A stretch of 64,000 bases of DNA, taken from Erythrobasidium yunnanense (taxonomy: Eukaryota; Basidiomycota; Cystobasidiomycetes; Erythrobasidiales; Erythrobasidiaceae). The notes under the pieces were generated by a model. The model did not search any database. It had not been told where the DNA came from and saw only the letters and a program-made list of their open reading frames with translations. A program made the position numbers and the translations under genes. Where the stretch lies: positions 992,001 through 1,056,000 of the forward strand of contig BCJC01000004.1 in the NCBI GenBank assembly GCA_001600175.1, in the 5' to 3' direction. Below, in pieces: positions 1-11,312 of the stretch (its first letter is position 1; every line of letters starts with the position of its first letter).

Positions 1-168
1 CTGACCCCTGGCTGGCCAGGGGCCTTCAACGGTTTCCAAGCAAACGCAACCTTGTTTTTGTTTTGTTTTCACTTCCATCTTCTTTCCTCTCTTTCCTTCG
101 CTCCAACCCTTGACACTTCTCACTATCACTTTCTCCTCATATCACGACTACAACACTGACGACCCGCA

Positions 169-1854
169 ATGCCCACGCTACTTGCACTCACGCTCTTTGC
201 AGCCACACTCCCTCTCTTTACACCTCTATCTGTAACAGCAGGCTCAGCTTTCACAGGCAAGCCAGTCATTGCAGGCTACTACCCTTCGTGTACGTAATGA
301 ATACTGCTTGCTTACCCATGTATGCTGATATTGCGCTGCAGACTCCGGACAGACGGCAGACGCTATCCCCTACACGTCCTTCACTCATCTTGACTTCTTC
401 GTTGCTGGTACTGCCGACAAGAATTGGCTTGACTGGTACGGTGCAAGCGACGAGCTTATCAGATCCGTTGTCAGTCAAGCCACGCCAAGAAAGTCACCGT
501 CAGTCTGTGCATCGGTGGATGGACTGGGTCAAAGTACTTTTCTAGGTGAGCTCGGTCACTGTCTTCTTCCGTCGCATACTCAGTGTGCCTATTCACAGAC
601 ACGTCGCAGATGCTGGCAGCCGACAAGGCTTCGCAAACGTTCTGAAAGGTGTCGTTGACAAGTACGGCTTTGATGGCATCGATATCGACTGGGAGCATAT
701 CGGTCGTGGTGGTGCAGACGGCAACATTGTCTCGCGCGACGACGCTGCCAACTTCAAGCGTTTCCTCCCGCTCTTGCGCAAGGCTTTAGGTGACAAATCC
801 AGAATTAGGTAAGTTTACGCTACTAGTCCGCTCAGAGCAGCTTGTCTGACGCTCTTCGCAGCATCTCCCTTTCCGTCGCCGGCATGACTGACGAGAATGG
901 CAAAACCATCACAAACTACCGTACGTACGCGAAGTACATTGACTACTGGAACGTCATGGTGAGCAGCTCGAGCCCCTCTTCTTCACGTCTTAGTCTGAAC
1001 ATCGCAAAGGGCTACGATGTCTTTGGCCCTTGGCCAGGCGCGCCTGCCAGTGGTCCTAATGCACCGCTGTACCAGACATGTCCATCTGCTTTTGGCCTGC
1101 CATTCTCTCTATCCTCGGGCGTTTATCTACTAGCTCATGGCGGTGTCCCAAAGTCGCACATCATTACTGGTCTAGCGGCTTATGGACACGCTTTCCGGAC
1201 GAAATCTTCCATCCTGACGCCAAGAAGCATCAACAACGTTACCACATCTCTGTTTCAACCCGTCGAAGGTGCTGCTAGTCAAGATGGCATGACCTACTCG
1301 CAAATGATCCGGAGCGGTGTAAGCCCACCGCTTGCTCAGTCGAGCTCAGCTGATGATACTCTACAGCTACTATCTCGAGACGGCTGGACTGGGCAAGCTG
1401 GCTATACGCGATACTTCGATCGATGCACCGGCACACCTTTCCTGTTCTCTGGCTCAGCAAGAACCCTGATCTCGTAAACAGCTGCAGCCTCCATTGGTGA
1501 AGGTAGCTAATCAAGCTGTGTATAGGTACGACGATGCCGAGAGCATCGGTATAAAAGCCAGTTGGGCTAAGAAGCAAGGGCTTGCCGGATGGTGAGCTAA
1601 TCTGGGCACCCAAGCTCGCGCGAATACTGAGTATTTGGCGTAGCAACTTCTTCGACACTACCGGTGACTATGCTCCGACCTTACCGCTGGTCAACGCAGC
1701 AAGAAAAGGCTTCGGTCTTTCATATTTCCAGGAAAGCGCACCAAACAGTCGTATCAAGAGCGCATCGATCGACGACTCGCAAGCAGCGATCGATAGCGTA
1801 CCTAGGGAGGGAGCAGGTCCATACCACGCTCATAGCGTACCTCCATCGGTTTGA
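169..1854 (+). CDS. Secreted GH18 chitinase with an apparent frameshift
   Basis: Predicted secreted endo-acting chitinase (glycoside hydrolase 18) that would cleave chitin in cell walls. The ATG at 169 opens a hydrophobic signal peptide (MPTLLALTLFAATLPLF) followed by GYYPS, a typical GH18 first strand. Exons joined across short GT-AG introns (290-341, 546-598, 809-861, 959-1009, 1474-1525, 1592-1643) give the substrate strand VSLCIGGWTGSKYFS, the catalytic motif DGIDIDWE (acid Glu at 693-695), then YDVFGPWPG and the C-terminal NFFDTTGDYAP. Within exon 2 the frame carrying THLDFFVAGT up to about 479 does not run into the frame carrying HAKKVTVSLCIGGW from 481. One base appears missing, and no plausible intron lies there. 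It is a recent lesion or a sequence error. Family assignment is secure; whether the locus is functional is not. Confidence 0.85.
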
Positions 1855-2316
1855 TCAACTTACCTTATGCCCCTCTTACCAAGTTCTATATTTTCGATGC
1901 TTTGCAGTAGTATTCGCTTTTTACCTTGAAGTAGCAGTAACACGTTAACTAGCTTCGTGCTAACACGCTTTTCGTATCTTTTTTGCATGGCATTCGCACA
2001 CTACTCTATCGACAACAACTCGCGTCGGCCACAGAGTCTCGTAAATAAGATATCATAGCACCACTTGCAGTCAATTCCAAATTTAGTATCCCCTTCGTTG
2101 CAACCTATTCAATCGCTCTTGTTCGCTGATCTGCAGAGCGGCTGCTGTGCGGCGGTCGTTGTCCATACCTCTCAAGATCTGCCTCTTCTGCTCGGTCGAT
2201 GCCAGTCGCTGGTCAATCGAAAGGCCTGGCATCTGCTCGACCTTCTGCGCAATACTGAGCTTGATACTGAGGCGAGGTGTACGAGTCAGAACACGAGCAA
2301 ACTCAAAGCTGGCAGC
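1855..2316. other. Convergent 3' intergenic region
   Basis: Space between the 3' ends of the chitinase (+) and the repeat protein (-). It contains T-rich stretches around 1880-1985 that could serve transcript ends. I see no credible gene in it. Confidence 0.5.
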
Positions 2317-4979
2317 TCACCGATCAGCCAGATCCTTGGCTCTGTCTTGCCCAACAAGGCTTCTGGAAAGGCTGCTCGTGGCTAGATTGGGCTGTCGTGC
2401 CAAGACTGACTGATATCGAGCACGAAGTGGAGATGGCAACGGCTGTCGAAGCATCGGCATAGCAGCTCGCGGGGGTGGCAGACCTCTTGTACCGTTTAAT
2501 GCGATAGGCGCAGAGTACCGACGACCGAAGAAGCTCGATAGACCGAGTCTAGCAGCCAATGTCAGTAATCAAAGAAGGTCTGGTAGAATGGACTTACCCA
2601 ATATTTCGTCTTTCACTCTCTTGCATACGATAGAAGCGCATTCTTCTCTCCATCTCACTCATCTCTTGCCATCTGACTCTAGCTTTCCATCTTCGCAGCT
2701 TGTCTTCCTCTCGCAGTCGCCGATCAGCTCGCAAAGCGTTTTCGAAAGCTACCAAATCTGCGAAGGCTAGAGCCGACTCGACTCCCTCTTTTAGAGCTCG
2801 CGCCAGAGTGGTCTTGCTTTGATAAGGCTTGAAGACTCTGCTCAAAGTGGTCGAAACTGGATATCTCATTGGTCTGAGGTTTGAAGGAATCAAAAGGTTG
2901 TTGAAAGATAGGCGGGAATCCCAGTATCCTCCCGAGAGTCCGAGAAGGCCTCGCTGACTGTAAGGCATCTGCTGGTATCTCGCTCTTCTAGCTGAATCGT
3001 CGAGCATTTCGAACTCTAGACGCTGGCGCCATCGAGCTTGCTTTTCCGCTTCTTTGAGCTGACGGTCATACTTCAAAGCATTGCTCCAAGCTAGAAGATC
3101 TTGGTAACGGGCATAATTTGTATCCAGATACTCTGATGATCGATATGAGCTCGTCATGTAGGGAGAGTAGACGGACCTCAGGCTTGATGGCAGCTCGTAG
3201 GGCAAGCTGACTCCCACACCAGAAGCGCCGAGATAGTTGCCATACCAGGATCCGACTTGACCGAGACCGAGTCGCTGGACATTATGTCAGCTTACGGTTC
3301 GAGAACCGAACTTGGCTTGCTCACCTCGCGCGTCAGCTCGTCCATCTCCCTCCATCTTAGACGTCGCGACTCTTCATCTAGGGCCTGCCAATCCTGTCTC
3401 TGTCTCCAGAGCATCATTCGCTCGGCCTCCTGAAGACTGCGATCGCTTTGGAGTTTCTGTTGATAGTAAGATAGATCGGCAGCCTCTCTAAATCTGAGGT
3501 CATCGCTCCAATATGGTAAAGAATCGATGCTGCTGGTCGACGAATAGTACGGAGAGTACCTCGCTCGTAAGGAGCTAGACAAGCCCCAAGACGGTGTCGT
3601 GAGGGCGGTCGAATAGAAAGAAGGGTCGCCATAGCCATAACTGTAGTCTGCACCGTAGTAGCTTGGACCGAAGCTCGCACCATATCCCCAAGCTGAATAC
3701 TGAGGATCGTAGTAGGAATTACCGTATGTGCTCCCCCAATATCCAGTGTCTAGTCCTAAGCGACTTCTGTGGCCAGGTGAATAAGATTGCCAAGCGCTGT
3801 GTCTGGCAGCATCATCGAGGGCGTCGAAAGCGTAGCGGTCTTGAAGAAGCCTGTCTCTTTCCAGCTCGTTCAGTGATGAGTTCGCATAGAGCGAGTTCTG
3901 GTAATTAGCCAGATCGGAATATGCTAGGGTCTGTAACTTGATTTGTCAGCCCAATTATTCGTAGTGAGAAGTTTTGAGCTGACCTGATCGTAGAGGCCGG
4001 AGCTGGAATTAAAGCCTGAGTAGGCTCCATAGCCAAGTGACGAGTGTCCGTAAACGCCAAGATCTCGGTCGTACAGGGTATCGCCGTAAAGGGCAGACGA
4101 TCCAGTAAGTCCATAATTATCGTAGCCATCGCCATGGTGAGATCTGCTATTGTAGAGGGCAGCTGCCACAGCGCCCAGGGCGGCACCTCCAGCTACTAAA
4201 GCTGCATCTTCTAGATAGTCATTTCCGCTCAGGCTACCGAGACCACCTCCTAAACCACCCAGATTATTGAAGCCAGAATCGTAAGTGTTCCAGCCTAGAG
4301 ATTCGCCTGCACCAGCATAGTCGAGGCCGCTAATGCCAAAAGAGTCTAGTCCTGCACCGTAGCTATCCAGGGAATTTAGACCACCTCCCAAGCTGTTCAG
4401 AGAGTCGTATCCGTCCAATCCGCCCAAGCCTGCTGAGAGACCTGCATCATAGCTTCCTGACAGCGCGGACGCGCCTAGACCACTGTCTAATGAGCCATAT
4501 CCGTCCAATCCTCCAACACCTGCTCCGTAAGTATCGTAAGCACCTACGCCAGCTGCACCCAGAGTATCTAGACCAGATAAGCCTGCATCTAGGCTTCGGT
4601 TGCCTTCATATGCTCCTAGGCCACTGTCGTACGAGTCGTATAGACCTGTACCGGCGGTGCCCAACGTGTCGAACGCGTCCAGCGCTCCACCACCTAAATA
4701 TCGGCCACTTCCTAAGCCTGTATCGCCCAGTCCGATACCAGAATCTAGTGCTAGAGCATCATCATACAGCCCTGAACCACTTGCAAGGCCGGACCCGTAG
4801 CTGTTACACCCATCGAGATCTGTATTGAGGGAGAGATTCCCCAAACCGCGGTCCAAAGCGAGGTCGTCGGCGAAGCTACCAGCAGGATTCAGAGTGTCCA
4901 GTCCAGAGTCGTAAGCATCTCGATATCCCAGCCCACCGCCTGTGTCGTATCTATCATCATCGTAAAGGTCGTAACTCAT
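2317..4979 (-). CDS. Unrecognised protein: Gly/Asp/Tyr/Leu-rich N-terminus plus four internal repeats
   Basis: I do not recognise this gene. It has four exons (4979-3984, 3930-3325, 3274-2598, 2548-2317) with introns of 49-53 bp, all GT-AG and frame-consistent. The first ~330 residues are low complexity, built from loose repeats such as GLDGYGSLDSGLG, ending in a short hydrophobic glycine/alanine stretch (DAALVAGGAALGAVAAALY, near 4145-4205) like a glycine zipper. The rest is four diverged units of roughly 90-115 residues, each with an Arg/Glu/Trp-rich helix, for example SLQEAERMMLWRQRQDW, and a following LGL..GYWGS or LGLSGGYWDS motif. No signal peptide is visible. The architecture suggests an intrinsically disordered or assembly-prone structural protein; function is unknown. 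A CT-rich leader precedes the start. Confidence 0.8.
2510..3930 (-). repeat. Four diverged protein-level tandem repeats
   Basis: Unit 1 (about 3930-3735) contains NELERDRLLQDRYAFDALDD and RLGLDTGYWGS. Unit 2 (about 3582-3240) contains SSLRARYSPYYSS, LQEAERMMLWRQRQDWQALD and RLGLGQVGSWYGN. Unit 3 (about 3195-2915) contains SSLRSVYSPYMTS, LKEAEKQARWRQRLEFEMLD and GLLGLSGGYWDS. Unit 4 (about 2865-2510) contains TTLSRVFKPY, LREEDKLRRWKARVRWQEM and IGLGLSSFFGRRY. In units 2 and 4 an intron falls at the same relative point, just before the (R)LGL motif, which supports duplication of an ancestral exon unit. Confidence 0.75.
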
Positions 4980-5548
4980 AACGCTTTGTGAAAGAGATGA
5001 AGGAAGGGAAGAAGCAGAAGAGAGAAAGAAGGGTGGGAGAAACGTGCGAGCAGCCCGGGCGTTCTTTTCACCCAGGCTTTACGGTCAAACATAAAAGCTG
5101 ATGACGAAGGAGTCCAACGGCCGACCAAATAGTCTTGAGGTACATGCTCGCAGTGAAGAAACGAGTAGAGCAATGGGAGTCAGATTTATTGTCGGTTCTT
5201 GAATGCGGTAGTAAGAAGCAGAAAGAGATGGTCGCGGAAGCAGCTCCAAAATTACTTGCGAGACCGGACTTTGATGTCGGCAAATGAAGGCAAAGATATC
5301 ATATGGCAGTTGCCTTGTGAGCATTTTGCACGCGGTCGAAAGCACAACGGACACCGAAACCTAGTACACCGTTTACATGGGGAAGACGGGAAGGAAATTG
5401 TAGGTAGGAGGAAGGGGGAGGAAGGTAGAGTGTAACGATAATGTATGCGTGCTGTACTACTATTAGCGTTTGCTTACTGGCCTGAGATGGCCCAGGCTAG
5501 GTCCCGAGAGGATTTTGGCGGGCCGCCGTCGAGATCGCCGAAAACTAT
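4980..5548. promoter_or_regulatory. 5' region of the repeat-protein gene and 3' region of aconitase
   Basis: Directly upstream of the repeat-protein ATG, 4984-5045 is almost pure purine on the + strand, so the minus-strand transcript has a CT-rich leader. That is a common promoter or leader feature of highly expressed fungal genes. The remainder shows no gene. Confidence 0.4.
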
Positions 5549-8406
5549 CTATTTCTTTGATTTACCCATAAGGTTCAATGCACTCCCCTCCTTAAACCAG
5601 GCGATTTGCCCAATGTTAAATGAATGCGTCAACGGAATGTCTTCTGAGCTGCCGTCCTTGTGCTTGAGCTTCATGGTGACTTCGCTACCTTCGGCTAGGG
5701 TCTCGATGCCGACAAGGTCGACGAAATCGGTAGGTTGCACCTTCTCGTAGTCTTCAGGGTTGACGAATGTCAAGGGAAGCATACCTGCCCAAAATGTCAG
5801 CCCAAGTCCCTCAAAGGGCGAAATCGGCGGAGACGGCTCACCCTGCTTCTTCAAGTTGGTCTCGTGGATACGAGCGAACGATCTAGTGATGACTGCTGCA
5901 CCTCCGAGGAATCGAGGTTCCAGAGCGGCATGCTCTCTGGAGGATCCCTCTCCGTAGTTCCAATCACCGACAACGACCCAGGGTCGTCCAGCCTCTCGGT
6001 ACTCGGCAGCTACCTTGGGTACACCACCCCACTCTCCTGTTACCAAATTTTGGATCTCGTTGGCTTTGCCGTTGGCAGCGTTGATGGCGCCGATCAGACA
6101 GTTTTGAGAGATGTTCTCGAGATGGCCTCGGTACTTGAGCCATGGTCCACCAGCAGAGACTACAGACATGTATGAGCATGGTGCCATCCTATCTGACCTT
6201 GGTCTGACTTACTGTGATCGGTCGTGCACTTGCCAACAGCCTTGATGAGGACAGGCATCTCCTTAGGGTCCTTACCATCCCATGCCTTGAAAGGCTTGAG
6301 AAGCTGAAGACGGTCGGATGATGGGCTCACAACAACCTCTACTGATGCACGATCCTCAGGAGGAGCCTGGTATGTGTTCTCACCAGGGTCGTAGCCTCTA
6401 GGCGGAAGATCCTTTCCGGTTGGGTCTGAGAACTTGAACTCTTTACCATCTGCACCTTTCAATGAGTCGGTAAGGGGGTTGAAGGAGAGGGATCCGGCGA
6501 AAGCCATGGCGGTGACGAGATCTGGGGAAGCGACGAAAGCGTGGGTGCCAGGGTTGGCGTCGTTTCGTCCAGTGAAGTTTCGGTTGTAGGAAGTGATGAT
6601 CGAGTTCTTGTCGCCCTTCTTGATGTCCTGTCTGTCCCACTGTCCAATGCAAGGACCGCAAGCGTTGGCAAGCACAACACCTCCAGCTTCCTCGAGAGTC
6701 GACATCAAGCCATCTCTAGCAATGGTAGCTCGGACCTGCTCGGAACCAGGTGTGATAGTGAACTTGGACTTGCACTTGAGGCCGTGGTCGAGAGCCTCCT
6801 TGGCGATGGAAGCAGATCTGCCCATATCCTCGTAAGAAGAGTTGGTGCACGATCCGATCAGAGCGACCTTGAGCTCCTCAGGCCAGTTGTTGCTCTTGAC
6901 TGCCTCGGCGAACTTGGAAATGGGTGTAGCAAGATCTGGAGTGTAGGGTCCGTTGATGTGAGGCTCGAGCTCGGAAAGGTTGATCTCGATGACCTGATCG
7001 TACTCGGCACCCTTGTCCTCGCGGAGGTTGTGTGCGAACGTCTCTGCGTACTTGGCGATGTCGCCTCGCTTGGTGGCATTGAGGTAGTCGGACATTCGGT
7101 TGTTGAAGGGGAACATCGATGTGGTAGCACCGATTTCGGCACCCATGTTGCAGATGGTGGCCATACCAGTGCAGGAGAGAGACTCGACACCTGGTCCGAA
7201 GTACTCGACGATAGCTCCAGTACCACCCTTGACAGTCAGAATACCAGCGACCTTGAGGATGACGTCTGCAATCAAGGCATAAGCAATTCACAAGCAGACC
7301 ATAGAAGTGTTGCATACCCTTAGGAGTAGTCCACCCTCCAATCTTGCCAGTAAGCTTGACACCGATTGTCTTGGGGCACTTCAGCTCCCAAGGCAGACCA
7401 GCCATGACATCTACGGCGTCTGCACCACCGACACCGACAGCAATCATACCGAGACCACCAGCGTTAGGGGTGTGCGAGTCTGTTCCGATCATGAGACCAC
7501 CGGGGAAAGCGTAGTTCTCGAGGATGATCTGGTGGATGATACCGGAACCAGGCTTCCAGAAACCGATACCGTACTTGGCCTGTTACATGATAATTAGTTC
7601 TGTTACCTCAAATGAATGCATGAGGCTGCTTACAGTGCATGTGGCAAGGAAATCGTAGACTTCCTTGTTGATGTTGATGGCTCGTGCAAGATCTTCCTTT
7701 CCTCCGATTTGTGCCTCAATCAAGTGATCACAATGTACCTATAGTCGAGCTTTAGTCTAGTCTTAAGCTATGTTCGATGCGGACGTACGGAAGAAGGGAC
7801 GGCGGCTGTTGGCAGGCCAGCAGTCATGAATTGCAGGAGAGCCATCTGGGCGGTAGCATCCTGGCATGCGACTCGCTGTAGAGTACATTCAGCATCAGTC
7901 GGAGTCTTTCAGACTGTGATCATCGGCAACATACATCCGGGCGCAGCTTGAGGTAAGAAGCACCACGTCGGATGTCGGCATCGTGTGCGTTGTCCAAATG
8001 ACCGTACAGGACCTTCTCGGAAAGGGTAAGAGGGCGGTTGAGACTGAAAAAAACGATTATCAGTCTTCAAGGTACGAGATAGGCGATGTTCGCAAAGGCT
8101 CACCGCTGACGGATGATTTGGAGCTTTAGGCGTAATGCTTGTGTCAGTACTAGATCTTGTATGATAGGCTATGCTTATTAGCTCACGTTATCTTCGATTC
8201 TGTATCAGAGAGATCGTCAGCCGGGACCTTCCATGTTTCAAGAGCGTACTGCTTCAAGCTGACCTCTGGTAGTTGATGTAGTTGCCCTTCTCCATCGGCG
8301 ACATCTCTACCTTTGTATCGCCAATCCTCGCAGCGGGGGTAGCATAGCTCCTTCTGCCGAGGGTGCGGAGAGCGGATGCTCGCTGGGCGTTTCTTGCGGC
8401 GAGCAT
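5549..8406 (-). CDS. ACO1: Aconitate hydratase, mitochondrial
   Basis: TCA-cycle enzyme converting citrate to isocitrate in the mitochondrial matrix. The ATG at 8406 starts an Arg/Ala-rich presequence ([20 protein letters not shown]) followed by the mature start [16 protein letters not shown]. Recognisable family blocks include [65 protein letters not shown], the 4Fe-4S ligand segments [13 protein letters not shown] and [11 protein letters not shown], the C-terminal [20 protein letters not shown] and [18 protein letters not shown]. About ten exons, including two micro-exons: 13 nt at 8187-8199 (encoding RIEDN with flanking bases) and 20 nt at 8104-8123 (LQIIRQR). The full family length is present with no break. 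A CT-rich tract ends one intron near 8042-8050. Confidence 0.97.
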
Positions 8407-9093
8407 GGCTAGTGACTAGACGTAGAAGATATAATGAATATGATATGGTTGTCCTATATACGACTCTTGCTCACTTGAAGATGTTTACGGTTAACGGAGC
8501 CTTGGGAAAGTCGCTGTTGAAAAGCAGAGAAAGCCGGTGCACCAACAATGTTAGCCTGAGTAGGGATGGAGTATATATCTTCTGCGGTAGCTGTATGGTA
8601 GTATAGGTATTGCCAGGCCAGAAGCTTGGCCAGTCTTTGCGACTTTGTGCTCTTTCGCCGTCCCTTTGATAGGCCAGGACCCAGCCAAGTTGCAAGCTTG
8701 ATTGTCGTGCTTGGGCCCGAACTACCACGTAGCTTTCTTTGTTACTGTTGTACTTACCCTGTAGATCTCCTCTGAAAGGTCGACTTGCTTTGCTTTCGCG
8801 CGCTTGGAAAAAGAAGAAACACGGAGAGCTGAGAGCTTGAAAGCTGTCCGCTAAGTGGCGCGAAAAGAACTCGGGAGGTGGGTACCTTGGAAGCGGTTGG
8901 TAGAGAGCACAACAGCAACTGTGCAATATCAATATTCATACATCAAGCGAAGAAATTCTGGCCTTTGCTATTGGATGCGGCGCTGCCGTCTGTCAATGCC
9001 AGCCGGGTCGCGGCACCCTCTCCGGCAGGCTTCTACTACGTCCTGCAGCTATCCCATAGCTTCGAGACCATTCATGAAGCGCCCGTTGCTTCT
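8407..9093. promoter_or_regulatory. Aconitase promoter region
   Basis: Space between the aconitase start and the permease stop, both on the minus strand. A purine-rich block near 8806-8845 on the + strand gives a CT-rich minus-strand sequence. Long frames here, for example minus-strand 8471-8932, have no recognisable protein character and look spurious. Confidence 0.4.
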
Positions 9094-11312
9094 CTACACG
9101 CTTGCCGGACCGTCCACCTCGTCCTGTTCAAAATCAGCTGGCGATTCTTTCGTGGAGGTCGATGTTCGTTTGCCAGACTCCCGCTTCTCCACGGTCTCCT
9201 TATCTTCTGCACCATTTGAAGGAAGCCGACTCGGTATCTCTGTCCCGCTGAAGCGTCTGGGAGGATATGAGTATTAGCTAGCAGTCAAGATCGCTGATAA
9301 AAGTCACTGACTGAGGGAACAGTATACTCAGCACTGCATATACAATTCCACTGAGGAAGAAGCCAAGCAGCCATGTTATCTGGTGAAGTCTCCACCACCC
9401 TTTGGCAAGCGCGATGCTGTCTCCAGAGATAGCTTGAATTAGGCCGGCTGTACCGCTGCCTATGTCAGTGCACACGTCAGGCTTATGGCTCTTTGTCCGA
9501 CGTACGCATTGAAGGCCAGACTCCAAGCACCCATGCCAGCGGAGCTCGCCAATTTATCCCAGAAGAAGTGTACCAATATCTGGAAGACTCGTCGTTCACG
9601 AACAAATGGCTGAGCAGGACTTTTTGTCGATTGACAAAGTAGTAGTCCGCAAGCATGATACCGCAAAGAGGGCCGACGAAGGTTGATATACCGCCGAGGA
9701 AGCGATTGAAGCCTGAAGACTGTCCCGCTAGGTTCCACGGGTTGATGGCCAGGCCTGCGATCGTGATGAGCCATCAGGAATTCTAGGTCAGTCACAACCT
9801 ATCGTACCGAGGAAAGCCGTAAGATAGGTGCCACGCCTAATGTTGAAGTACCGGGGCAGCAAGCTGCTCCAGCGGACACCGCAGTTCCAGCCATTTCTGA
9901 CAAGAGATAAGCGTCCGCTGATATATCATACTACAAGCTTCAACTCACGACATGATGTTAATGCCGAGCTGAGCGACAACCAGGGCGATCCCAGCAAAGA
10001 AAGTAGCGGCCCTTGTCCCTGCTCCGCCTCGCTCTTGGAAGGCTAGGAGCAGGTCGTATGGCGCCCATAGCAGTCCCTTGTCAGGGAAGATCTCGACGGC
10101 AGCGGATGTCGCAAAGATGCCGAACAGAATGACACCGAACATCAAGACCATTTGATTGATGATGATGGCTGGAACAGGGTCGGATCCTCGCCTCGCCCAT
10201 CGTGTAAATGCTAGGGCAGCACAGGTTTGATCAGCTGTCGGATGACGCCGTTTTGTGACAGTACGCACTTGGGGTTTGATTTACGCCCCCACCGCCCATG
10301 ACGTTTGTTATGACTTGCAGCATGGCCCAGGCTAGACTCGCGCCGCGCGGAATATTCTCAACTCCTACTAGATCATAGGGACTCTTCAACAGCCTAGTGA
10401 GCCAGCAATCAGTAGAGACCCTCGGGAAGGAAAGGCGCCTTAACACCTACGGTCCAGCACCCTTAGCTTCTGCTAGACAGACAGAAACAAGCGAAACAAA
10501 AGCGATAACCACCCCTAGGGCTGCCGCTTTGCCTACTTTCGTAAACCTTTGCGGGGTGATGGTGTGCAGTGCCAAGCTGATGATATACATTATCATGAGC
10601 GAGATGAGATCGTTCGTAGCGACTGGACCACTGAGTCTGTTGCGCATAGTTCTGAAGCCCGGAATGATCGCAGATATGCTGACTTTGAGGGCCTGCGAAC
10701 TTATTAGCAGGTGCTCATCAAGACTGCCTGTGCAACGTACCAAAGCTCCGAACCATAATTGTACTCCGTACCAGATCGTTGACAGCATGGTGAACAGAAG
10801 AATGGGGAGCTTGTGGCCGCGAATGCCCCAGGCGAGGCGACTTCGCATCTACGTCAGCTCACAATAGCGTATTCTCCCTTGATCACTAACAATACTAGGT
10901 CGACAATTCAGTAAAGAAAGTAGAAAAGGTAATGGGCTGATGCATACCAACAGGCTCCGAGATTCGCCAAGTTGATCCGATCCTCGACGTAGCCAGCATC
11001 AAGACCTAGCAGATCATCAACGGTTCGAACGATTGAGAGACGCTTGCTACCCACCACAACTATGACTTCTGCAACTGCTGTCATCAATAAGGCTTGCCAA
11101 ACAGTAAGGCCCAGCGCAAGAAGAGAGCTTCCGATAGTCCAATTTGAGATACAGAATACGGCCCATGGAAACACGGAGAAGAAGTCTAGTCTTGTCCAAG
11201 TCGCTTGCTCGGGTGTCAGAGGCAGCAGGTCTGCCGGAGCTCCATTCGTTTTGTCGTTCTTCTGGTCAGAATCGACTTCCAGCTTCTTCAGTATGCGTTC
11301 AATCAGCGACAT
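9094..11312 (-). CDS. NCS1 family nucleobase/vitamin permease
   Basis: Multi-pass plasma-membrane transporter of the nucleobase:cation symporter-1 family (uracil, allantoin, cytosine, thiamine or related substrates; substrate not determinable here). The start MSLIERILKKLEV leads into LLPLTPEQATWTRLDFFSV, the family's entry motif. Membrane segments follow: NWTIGSSLLALGLTVWQALL, GIRGHKLPILLFTMLSTIWYG, VQLWFGALV, the loop GGGGVNQTPSA, NQMVLMFGVILFGIF, ALVVAQLGINIM, LLPRYFNIRRGTYLTAFLG, AINPWNLAGQSSGFNRFLGG, GPLCGIMLADYYFVN and TWLLGFFLSGIVYAVLSILF. About ten exons; the last encodes a hydrophilic tail (RFSGTEIPSRLP..., stop at 9094). Near 9860-9900 the spliced frame reads NGWNCGVRWSSLLPRYF, whereas the alternative frame gives the more family-like AGTAVSAGA; two compensating indels are possible. 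It is divergent to the dioxygenase gene at 11864. Confidence 0.88.

Noticed and set aside
3285-3310. cggttcgagaaccg motif resembling a tRNA T-arm sequence
   Set aside because: No matching acceptor or anticodon stem; it sits in an intron/exon border of the repeat-protein gene.
6541-7323. 260-codon open frame on the + strand
   Set aside because: It lies antisense to aconitase exons; the aconitase frame carries all conserved motifs, so this is a codon-bias shadow.
8471-8932. 153-codon minus-strand frame upstream of aconitase
   Set aside because: Random-looking composition, and it overlaps the expected promoter; no homology signs.
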